Below are positions 54,410 through 64,000 of a stretch of 64,000 nucleotides of DNA, in pieces. The first letter of the stretch is position 1, and each line of letters opens with the position of its first letter. The stretch is taken from positions 16,616,735 through 16,680,734 of the forward strand of contig NC_057769.1 in the NCBI RefSeq assembly GCF_010389155.1. The letters run 5' to 3'. A model generated the notes under the pieces. That model worked only from the letters and a program-made list of their open reading frames with translations, made no database searches and was not told the origin of the DNA. The position numbers were made by a program, and so were the translations under genes. Origin of the DNA: Erigeron canadensis (taxonomy: Eukaryota; Streptophyta; Magnoliopsida; Asterales; Asteraceae).

Positions 54410-54421
54410 TGGTATCAGAGC
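54410..54421 (+). promoter_or_regulatory. Element 4 primer binding site (tRNA-iMet)
   Basis: TGGTATCAGAGC two bases beyond the LTR. Confidence 0.92.
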
Positions 54422-54459
54422 AGCAGGCTAACATACTTGCCTAGATCTGCATTCTCTCG

Positions 54460-56841
54460 AAGGCCAACCCAGAGAATACACAAGGAAACCCTTTAAATGC
54501 TGGACCTCCACCCATAAAGGAATTTGAACAAACCAATGACCATACTAACAATAATCCACCACCACCACCTCCTATTCCTACTTTTCCCCACGTGCATGTG
54601 CACTACTCGAATACTCCTGTTCCCAAATTCAGTGGGAATGGTGATGAATTTGGCACGTGGAAGGCTAGGATGTTATTACATGTTACTGGTATTGAGAGGA
54701 ATATGCTTAAAATTTTAAATGAAGGACCCTATATTTCTAGAAGTCCTCTCAATCCACTTCTTGATCCAACTGGAGCAAGATCTGGGAGGGAAAAGAGAGA
54801 GGAACATTGGTCTGAAGAGGAAAGGAGACTTGTCAATATTGACACTACTTTAAAAGTCATGATCCTCAGGGCCGTGCCTGAAGCTCTAATTCCTACACTA
54901 GTGCTTTATCCCAGTGCCAAAAGCATGTGGGATGAACTAGTGAACCAGTATGAAGGTGGTGATGATACTATTGTTACCAGGAAAGTGGCTTTAAATAAAA
55001 AGTACGAGTCATTTTTTGCCCTACCCAATGAATCATTAACTGGTACCTACACCAGATTTATGTCTATCATAAACCAGTTAAGAGGGCTTGGGGTAGAGAA
55101 GGACAAGGACATACTTGAAAAATTTTGTGATATTCTTCCTTCAAAATGGTCTCATATGATCGTGGTCTTGAGACAAGGTAAAACCTTGCATTCCCATACG
55201 TTGTGATCTTTGTATGGATCCTTCAGATTCACTGAAGAGAATCAAGCCCAGAGAATTGAGGCAGAAAAAGATGCTATTAATCATGCTTCCAGTAGTTCCC
55301 CAATGGTTAGTCATACTGAACCACCATGTGCAGCATTAATGTCTTCCGAGAATGTATTTTCTATGAAGAAGATGATGTCTGAATTAATGGATTCTGGAGT
55401 CATGAATAATATCTCTCCAGATTATGATGAAACTGATAGTGATGATCTGATGGCTATGAGGGCTAAAACGTTTAACCGTTCCAAAGCCAGAGCTAACAGA
55501 CCCACTGGACAAAATGCACCCAATTCCTCCACTGATAAGACCAATTTGACATGCTTTAAGTGTGGCAGAAAAGGTCATTTCATGAAAGAGTGCAAGTCCA
55601 ATCAGTTTATCTCACAATCTGTTCCATCACCTTCTTATAACAAGCCTGATGATAGCTACAGATTAAAATACAAAAAGCTTAAGGCTCAAATTGCTCTCAT
55701 GTCTGCAGAAAAAGATAATAATAAATGCATGGTGGCAAAAGAAGAATGGGTTCCCTCTGATGACTCATCAGTCGATGATGAAGAGGAAAGAGATTGTTGT
55801 TATATGGCTCTAGCTGATGAAGAGCATCTGGTGAAAGAAGATGTCACATCTGGAAGATGGGTGGACATTGTCATTAAAAAGGTAATAGATTATGACAAAG
55901 AAACTAATCCTGATTTAAAATTGGACATTGCTAAAGCTTTAAACTCTGATTTAATGTTTGTGGAAACAGTTCGTTCAGAAATGTCAAATAATTTTGAAAC
56001 AGATTTTTCTGAAATGACAAACTTACAATCTAAGTTAAAAGAATTGCAAGATATTGAACTAGCTTTCAAAGCACAAGTTTTGGTTACTGAACAACTGGTC
56101 CAAGAAAAGGAAGAACTGGAAAATCTTTTGTCAAAAGAAAAACTTGTTATCCAGTCATGGCTTGAGACCAAGAAACCATATGTTGCTGCACGTAACCAGT
56201 ACCCCTCCCAAAAACGTGCATATCTAGGGGGTGATGTTAATGCTGCTGCATTAATACCTGTTGTTGACCGACTTCCTGAAGTGTTAAAACCTAGCACTAT
56301 ATATGATGAACCAAAAACACCCAAAACTTGTATTATTCCTCCTGTTCAATTATCTGAGGTTAAGACTGGAGCTCCACAGATGAATGCTCCAGTCAAGAAG
56401 GTTAAGCAGAATAAACCTTTGCCTCAATCATCTTCTAAAGAACCCCAGGTTCAGAAAAAGAAGAATGTTGTTCCCCCACCTAAGCCAAAAGTACAGTCAG
56501 CTGGAAAGGCTATGGTGTCATCTAAAGAAAATATTTTGTTAAGGTTAGAGAGTCAGTTTCAACTACTGGCTCGACAAGTTCAAAGTTGTAATGCAAGAAT
56601 TAACAATTTTGAGGGTACTTCATCTGGCCCTAAACAAAATACAAAACCTTTTTCAAAGAAAGAAAAATCGAGCACACCTATTGATAAGCAAAAGAAAAAG
56701 GTTTCAAAACTGTCAGCTCCAGTGGTGTTTACAGAGAAATCCACTATTTTTGAAGGTGAAATCAACCAGATACCTGCTGGGATCCATCCTTGTGGATCCA
56801 GAGAACCCATCAGTCGATGGGTTCGCAAACCTTTAAACTAA
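54460..56841 (+). pseudogene. gag: Element 4 gag, decayed
   Basis: By alignment with element 3 the start codon should be at 54460, where the sequence is AAG GCC instead of ATG GCT. The frame is open from there except for TGA at 55204-55206. Capsid-like region: PKFSGNGDEFGTWKARML and YESFFALPNESLTGTYTRF. CCHC knuckle CFKCGRKGHFMKEC at about 55551-55592. A long Lys/Glu coiled coil (TNLQSKLKELQDIELAFKAQ) and a Lys/Pro-rich tail end RWVRKPLN. About 793 codons. Structural particle protein by family. Confidence 0.93.
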
Positions 56842-56854
56842 TAATCTGGTGATT

Positions 56855-59800
56855 GTGCAGGGCGATCGAAAGAAATATATTTGTTATCTTGGCAGCGCTG
56901 CTGGCAGGACAATGACCGGATGTAAGACCCTGCTGGAGGAGTTCGAAGTTTCAGACGGACCCTCCATCACTTTTGGAAATGATGGTTCTGGAAAGACTGA
57001 GGGATATGGTGTTCTGAACAATGGTCAAGTCAAATTCAGACGAGTGGCTTATGTAAATGGGTTGAAGTATAACCTCATAAGTGTGAGCCAGTTGTGTGAT
57101 GATGGCTACCAGGTGTTATTCAACATCTCTCAAGGCATCGTATTTAATAAGGATTGGAAGGTAGTATAGATTGCTCCCAGAAAAGGGAATGTGTACATAA
57201 TGGATATGGAAAGCTCTCCTTCAGAGTAGTGTTTCTATACCAAGACTGATGAAGACACAAACTGGCTATGGCATAAAAGGTTGTCCCATTTAAATTTCAA
57301 AAATATCAACAAGTTGTCAAGAAAACAACTTGCAGATGGGATACCCTCTGTCTCATTCAAAAAGGAAAGGCCATGTCCAGGATGTGAGATGGGGAAGCAG
57401 AAACGCACCAGTTTCAAGACAAAACAGAATTTTAGCATATCTGAACCTCTTCATATGCTTCATATGGACCTCTTTGGTCCAGTGAATGTTCAGACTCGTG
57501 CTGGTAAGAAATATACCCTGGTAGTTGTTGATGAATACTCCAGATATTGTTGGGTAATATTTCTTAGATCAAAGAATGAAACTGCTGCTGAAATCATCGC
57601 TCTTATCAAGCAAATTGAACTCAAATACAAGCAAAAAGTGTGTCAGTTAAGAAGTGATAATGGAACAGAATTCCAGAATGCAACTCTGGAGAAATTCTGC
57701 ACTGACACTGGCATCTCCCAGAATTTCTCATCAGCACATACACCAGAACATAATGGAGTTGTAGAAAGAAAGAACAGAACGCTGATAGAAGCTGCCAGGA
57801 GTATGCTTGCTGAATCTGGTCTTCCTAAAAAGTACTGGGCTGAAGCAATTGCAACCGCTTGTCATACTCAAAATCGCTCAGTATACGTGAAGAGACACAA
57901 GAAGACATCCTTTGAAATATTGAGAAATAGAAAACCAAATATTGGTTATTTTCACGTTTTTGGATGTCCAGTATACGTCCTGAACGACTCCAGTCAGTTA
58001 GGCAAATTTGATGCCAAAGCTGATGAGGGATATTTCTTAGGATATTCAGCCATTCGCAAAGCCTTCAGAGTCTATAACAAGAGACTAGAAAAGGTCCAGG
58101 AGTCAATACATGTCACATTTGATGAGTCAAATGAAGCAATCAATAAAAGGCCAACCCTTAATTCTCCCCCAGAAAGTCCAATTATCTTTGGTGAATCTGA
58201 TCCTATCAACTTCAATAAAGATTCATCTGAAGATACTTCCAGTCATCCTGACTTGGAACCAGTGCAGTTTGAAAAACCTTCCAGTAATACTTCATTCTAT
58301 CCTTCAATAAGTTTCAAACTACCCTCTGAACTTGTTATTGGATCAGATGTTCGTACTACTCCTCCAGTATCAGATTCAATTGATGTTGAGCCAGTAATCC
58401 AAGAAATGCCTTTAAATGGAGAATTTCATGATGTAAATCGTGATCTTACAAATTCTGATGAAGATGCTGAAATTGTCTGGCAAGATCCTACTCGAGAGAC
58501 TCAATTGAATTCTTGCACTGATATTTTTGTAAGAAACAATCCTAGTCAATACTCTAAGTGGACAAAAGCTCACCCAATTAATCAGATTATCGGTGACTCC
58601 AATAGAGGGGTTCAGACCAGAAGTGCCTCCAGTGAACAATGTTTATATGTCAGCTTCTTATCACTGATGGAACCGAAGAAGATTGACGAGGCAATGAATG
58701 ACCCAAGCTGGGTGACAACTATGCAAGAAGAGCTTCACCAGTTCGAACGAAATAAAGTTTGGAATCTGGTTCCTCCTCCAGTTGGCAAGAAAGAACCAAT
58801 TGGAACCAGATGGGTCTTCAGGAATAAACTTGATGAAGATGGTCATGTGGTCAGAAATAAGGCCAGATTGGTGGCAAAAGGGTATGTCCAGACAGACCTT
58901 GACTTTGAAGAATCATTTGCACCAGTAGCAAGGTTAGAAGCCATCAGAATGTTTTTAGCCTTTGCTGCTCATCATAAATTCAAGGTCTACCAGATGGACG
59001 TAAAAAGTGCATTTTTGAATGGAGAATTAGAAGAAGAAGTTTTTGTCAAGCAACCTCCAGGCTTCATTGATGAAAAGCATCCACATTGGGTATATCGTCT
59101 GGACAAGGCACTGTATGGCCTCAGACAAGCCCCACGAGCCTGGTATGATACTCTGACCAAACACTTATCAGAAAATGGTTTCAAAAGAGGTGCAATTGAC
59201 AATACCTTATTTATTCTTCGTGAAAGAGGTAATCTTCTATTGGTATAAGTTTATGTTGATGATATTATTTTTGGTTCTACTGATGAATCTTTGTGCAAGA
59301 AATTTTCAAAAATCATGTCTTCAAAATTTGAAATGAGTTTAATGGGTGAACTAACATTTTTTCTTGGACTCCAGATTAAACAAACCAGTGATGGTATTTT
59401 CATTAATCAAGAAAAATATGTTAGAGATATTTTAAGAAAATTCGATATGAACTCTGCACCCTCAAAATCAACTCCTAATTCTGCACCTTTAACAATAGAT
59501 TCAGACCCTGATGGGAAGCCAGTGAACACCACTGTCTATAGAGGCATGATTGGTTCACTAATGTATTTAACTGCCAATAGACCAGATATAATTTTTGCAA
59601 CATGTCTTTGTGCTAGATATCAGTCTAACCCAAAAGAATCTCATCTGGCGGCTGTAAAGCGCATTCTGAAGTACCTTAAGGGTACTCCCAGTTTGAGTCT
59701 TTGGTATCCCAAAGGCTCAGGCTTAGATCTAATGGGTTATTCAGATTCAGATCATGCAGGTTGTAAGATAGACAGGAAATCCACTACTGGTGGATGTCAT

Positions 59801-60193
59801 TTCCTTGGTGGTAAACTGGTGAGCTGGACCAGTAAGAAGCAAACTTCAGTCTCTTTATCCACTGCTGAAGCAGAATATGTGTCTGCAGCCAGTTGTTGTG
59901 CTCAGATACTCTGGATGAAGCACCAGTTGCTTGATTATGGTATTAAGTATTCAAAGACTCCTATCTTTTGTGACAATACCAGTGCCATTACTATCTCAAA
60001 CAATCCAGTCATGCACTCCAAGACGAAACACATTGATGTCAGGTATCATTTTATTCGCGATCATGTAATGAAGAATGATGTTGAGATCCACTTTATTCCC
60101 ACTGATAAACAACTTGCTGACATTTTTACAAAACCTTTGGATGAGAAAACTTTTCAAAATCTTGTCAGTGAGTTGGGAATGTTGAACCCTTAA
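56855..60193 (+). pseudogene. pol: Element 4 pol (PR-IN-RT-RNase H), decayed
   Basis: One frame of 1,113 codons, +1 relative to gag, broken only by TAG 57167, TAG 57227 and TAA 59246 (just before VYVDD). The alignable start ATGCAGGGC of element 2 is GTGCAGGGC here. The protease DSG motif is replaced: CYLGSAAGRTMTG stands where WHLDSGCSKHMTG is expected, so the catalytic Asp is Gly. Integrase: [28 protein letters not shown] and [25 protein letters not shown] and VYVDDIIFG. RNase [19 protein letters not shown] and FCDNTSAIT, ending SELGMLNP. Best preserved pol of the window. Confidence 0.95.
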
Positions 60194-60971
60194 TCTGGAA
60201 CCTTGTTATGAACGCCTTTGTGACACTGGCAGGGTTCTTTGATTCCAGATTTATAAATCTATGCCAGTAAAGCTATCGAACGCCTTTGTGATACTATCTT
60301 TGCACTGATAGATTTATGGATCACCATTCCAAGGGGAAAGACTCAGACCAAATTTTTTTTATATATCTAAGCTTCAGGGGGAATTTATTTTCTCACTGGA
60401 CAAATTTTTCTGAAAAATGTTTCTAGTACCTTGTAAATGTGTCCCTCTCATTAATACTGGATAAATTGATGTGCATGTTTGAAGTAACTTTTGTTGCTTT
60501 GTAAATGTGTCCCTCTCATTTGTTTATATTAGTTGATGTGCGTGTTTGAGGATTACCAGAATGGTCAATCTGGGTACTTACTGGAGTGTCCCTCCAGTGT
60601 ACCATTAATGCATGTTCTACTAGCCTAATCCACCAGTGAAACTGGAGTGTCCATTCAACTTCTAGATGCATTAAAATGAGTCTGTGTGTGTCAAATAATT
60701 TCTTTTTAATATTTTAAGGATAGTGCATGCCAACCTTACAAATTTTTCATCTGGACAGTTACTGTTCAGCTTACGTAGCATGACACTTTCAATTTAAATG
60801 ATGGTTTTTGTTACCTTGGGAAGACAAAAAGTGTTAGTAGGTATTTTTGTGGGCTGTCAACCGTCATACATTTATGTGTGATGGGAAACATTAAATGCGG
60901 ATGTCAAAACCGATCAAAACTGTTTTGAACTTTTTCAAACTTACCGTTTTGAATTCCATTTTCTCTTTCCT
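60194..60971 (+). other. Element 4 spacer with duplications and PPT-like tract
   Basis: GAACGCCTTTGTGA recurs at about 60209 and 60278, and a unit of about 75 bp with TTGTAAATGTGTCCCTCTCA recurs near 60432 and 60499. CTTCAGGGGGAATTT near 60370-60384 closely resembles the element 3 PPT TTAGGGGGAATT but lies upstream of the 3' ORF. Confidence 0.7.
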
Positions 60972-61135
60972 CTATAAATACTCGCATTTACCTTCACTTT
61001 CAGATTCATCTCAAAAAATCATTTACTCCCAAATCTTCAAATTCCTTCATTTATTTCTTTCTTCATTTACTCTCCAATCATCATCATCTCTCTTATTAAA
61101 TTTCAGCTTTCACTTTCATTTTCATAATACCTAAA
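60972..61135 (+). promoter_or_regulatory. Promoter-like region upstream of element 4 3' ORF
   Basis: TATA box CTATAAATA at 60972-60980, then about 155 bp of CT-rich leader to ATGGCTCC at 61136. An ACGT core (CTTACGTAGC) lies near 60770. Confidence 0.5.
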
Positions 61136-64000
61136 ATGGCTCCTAAACCATCTCCTAAAAATCTCCTTGCTGCAAACTACAACCCTATCGATAATGTCAA
61201 GAAGGCATCACACATATCTCTTTCTGCTGATGTCATCCGTATAAATATGAATAACTGGATGGCAAAACTCACAACAAATCACACCGCCACTTCTATCATT
61301 GGAAGGTTGAACACCTTCTTCTTAAGTAGCCCACTCAATGGTGCCCTAACTCTTAATCCGGGCAAAATGTACCATAAATACCTATGTGAATTCTGGTATA
61401 CTACTGTGTACGTGGAGAGTGATGAATCCATCCACTACACCCTAAAGCAAGGCACCAAACACTTCACCATTACAATTGATTCCCTCAGAGATGCTCTGAG
61501 GATGAATTATTTTGATGAGAATGAGATGCCCATAGAGATTCATGGAGATATTTCTTCACTCATCTGGTTGAGTGTGGGTGGCAGTTCTAGAGGTCTGGAT
61601 CAGATTAATCAGACACAGCTCCAGATTGCTTACTGCCTATGGCATGGATATAGGGTGGACTTTGCCTAGATCTTTTTCAATGATCTGGTGGACAGACTGA
61701 GGGTCAAGAGCAAGAAGGCCTTCATTCCATATATTTGCTTTTTGTCCATCATTTTCAGAAGGGCCCTGAAGAATGAGTACAATGAAAATACAACTCATTT
61801 TTCGATGTGTGAATACTTGAGGGACCTCAACCAGTTGACCTCATCTCCTACTGAGGTCGACATCCCATCAGTGATGCTTTATCAGTTCAGGATTCAAGAA
61901 GATGCAATTGCATATTCACCAGATGAGGAGGTTGCTGGTGAGCCTCATAATGAGGAGGAAATTGTTGGTGAAATTAATGCTGAAAGGGTACAACCTATTT
62001 CCCAGATTGCCCCAGATCTTCAGCAGCCGGGTGTGAATATTGTTGAAATTCCACCTAACCCCACCAGGCCAAGAAATAAAACTCGTCGTCTGAGGAGAAA
62101 CGGAGTTCTGGTGTCAGCCATTCCAGAATCTACTCATCAGGATTCTGGAGAAATGGGTCAGGAGACTGCCCCAGCAATCACTTCCCCAGTTCAAGAAGAA
62201 GGAAGTGGTGAACAAGAAAGAGGATCTGGATCACCTCTTGTCATTCAAGTGGCAACTGCTGAAAGTGGGGACATTATGGCTGCTGATGGGTCCCTGATTG
62301 TTGAAGAAGTTGAAGGGGAACAAGTTAGGCAGGCTGGAGAAGAGAATCTGGAGTAGGTGGCTCAGATTGATCTAAATGTTGGGGTGGAGAATGTTCAAGT
62401 AGAGGACCAGGCAAGTGGAACCGGCCCAGATTGGGATATGGTTGATTCTCCACTGTCTGAGGACAATGACTTTAATGTAAACATGAGTTTTCTGGGAAAA
62501 GAAGTAATTGATCGCACCACCCAATCTGTCTCCCAGTCAATTCTATCTGATATGCCTCTTCCACCCCAGTAAATACACCAACACCCCTTCCAGAACAAAC
62601 AACCACAACAATTCTTGAATCACCCTCTGTTCCAGATCTTCCACATTCTGAACCACTGGCAGATACCCATCAAACTGAAGGTATCACAAGGGTGTTGCCA
62701 GTATCATCTATCACCAGAACTACTAATCCTTCCAGTGGTCTTTCCTCTTCTTTTTCAACCGAGGTCCAAGGCCTTTTTGATAAGGTGGCAGACCTGGAGA
62801 GATCACTTCAAGCGTTTTCTCAAGTTATTTCTGACTTCAAATCTGTCATTTCCAATAATCTTAAGTCAGAAATGAATGTTTTTGCTGGTAATGAGAAGAT
62901 TGTCTTTGAGAAGCTGGATGAACTTGTCATGGCTACAAATAGAAATTCTGAATCAATACAAGTTGCAGTCCAGGGTATCAAGGAGGATGTGGTAAGAAGT
63001 GTCCAGACTGCCATTCAAACTGAAGTTGCTCAACCTCTGGCAAGTCTGGAAGGTGATGTTCAGAATCTAACCACCAGAATAAGCTCTCTGGAGAGCAAGC
63101 CAACTCTGGAGAAGAACTCAGTAGTCAGCACCCTCAGTGATGAAGTTGTTAGGAAGTTCAGGGGAAACATGTTAAAAGAAATCACTAAGGAGGTGTCTGA
63201 AACTCTCCTTAGAAATCTCAGAGATGGGTTGTTGCCTAAAGTTATGAAGATGATTGACGCCCAGTTGCCTCGCCACTTTCCTCAGGATCTTGAGATTATC
63301 AAAAAGGAAGTGATGCAGATGAGGAAGTGTCTGGTCGTACATTTGACTCCTTTGACAGACATACACTGGATCAGGTGTGGAATCATCTTCAGTCTGGAGA
63401 TGCTTCCAAGGGGGAAGGTTCTGGCTCTGGAACTGAGAAGGTTGATCTAAAGAAAAAGATAGAGGTTTGGAAGAAGGTGATTGGTGAAGATGTCACTGGT
63501 ACTGAAGCCAGTGGACAAGTTGAGGAAGAGGCTGTTGGTACTGATGCCAGTGAGCCAGTTTTTGAAGGGTTCCCAAATATCACTACAACAATGAAAAGTC
63601 TCAAAAGCAAGAAAGTGGTATCTGGGGAACCAACAAATGAGGCAGATGAGTATGTATCTGCTGATGAGGCCAAAGCAAAGAGACTGGAGCAAGAGTGCAT
63701 CTTAATCGAAATCTTCAAGAAAAATTAAAAAGATGACTTGATTGCTCACCAGTTGGATATGGCCAGGCATGGGACTCTGGATTCTTACAACGCTGGTAGG
63801 TTGGGCATATAAATTGAAGTATATAAGAAGATGAAGGATGATCCCAGGCTGAAGAAATGTCTGGATGCCTTGGATGATGTCTATATTCGATCCATGTATG
63901 CTCAGGATGAACAAGTTTATGATTCTGAAATTTATGGGGTAAGCATACTGGATCTTATTGCTCAGAGAAGAGAGGAACTGAAAAATCTCCAGCAACAAGT
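61136..64000 (+). pseudogene. Element 4 3' ORF (LCEFW-family protein), decayed and truncated by window
   Basis: Starts MAPKPSPKNL. The CEFW motif is at residues 84-87 (YHKYLCEFWYTT), then FTITIDSLRDALRMNY, GGSSRGLDQIN and YRVDFA. A basic patch RPRNKTRRLRRNG lies near residue 311, then an acidic segment rich in Glu and Gly. Stops at TAG 61667, TAG 62354 and TAA 62570; a frame change near 62570 leads into a coiled coil (62692-63330). A second frame change near 63330 leads to a Lys/Glu-rich region with TAA at 63726 and 63810, still open at the window end. No signal peptide or membrane span. Confidence 0.82.

Larger units (their letters stand above)
53426..64000 (+). mobile_element. Element 4: Sirevirus-like copia retrotransposon, cut by window end
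   Basis: The 5' LTR, PBS, gag, pol, spacer and most of the 3' ORF are present; PPT and 3' LTR lie beyond 64000. Proteins align closely with element 3 throughout, but LTR sequences differ except for the U5-side CCGCAACAACCTTGTATTTT and AATAAATAAAATAC. All frames carry stops. Confidence 0.95.

Overview
This window looks like a transposon-packed intergenic block of a eudicot plant genome, possibly an asterid. It is AT-rich, and most of it is long LTR retrotransposons with 5-bp target duplications. Four of these are Ty1/copia elements of Sirevirus (SIRE/Maximus) type or derived from it, primed by initiator tRNA-Met. One is a Ty3/gypsy Athila-like element primed by tRNA-Asp. I saw no rRNA or tRNA gene and no CRISPR array. 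The only hint of a host gene is a pair of small candidate exons near 10.5 kb.

Layout. 140-10417 (minus): element 1, a pol-less copia derivative with a Gag C-terminal remnant and a very long 3' ORF, TSD CAATG. 10472-10814 (minus): two candidate host exons. 11156-24183 (minus): element 2, a full-length Sirevirus-like copia, TSD TAGTC. 24189-25636: AT-rich spacer with a tandem duplication, a minisatellite and a palindrome. 25637-34193 (minus): element 5, an Athila-like gypsy with Gag and protease but no reverse transcriptase or integrase, TSD AATAT. 34199-35905: spacer. 35911-48109 (plus): element 3, a Sirevirus-like copia, TSD GTATT. 48789-53090: three terminal-inverted-repeat elements (A, B, C) separated by (TA)n runs; B carries a nested hAT-like element with an 8-bp TSD. 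53426-64000 (plus): element 4, a Sirevirus-like copia cut by the window end.

In the copia elements the gene order is LTR, PBS, gag, pol (PR-IN-RT-RNase H), a 0.5-1 kb spacer, a large extra ORF, PPT, LTR. Every coding region in elements 1-4 is broken by stops and/or frameshifts, so they are decayed copies. The most interesting feature is the extra 3' ORF. Four divergent elements, including the one that has lost pol, carry a recognisably homologous protein: an N-terminal domain with an LCEFW-type motif, a basic NLS-like patch, an acidic low-complexity middle and a coiled-coil C-terminal half. It has no visible signal peptide or transmembrane segment. In all four it is preceded at about 100-165 bp by a TATA box and a plant-like leader, as if it had its own promoter. 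A second striking feature is that each element family is peppered with its own short palindromic word, in LTRs, spacers and even coding regions.
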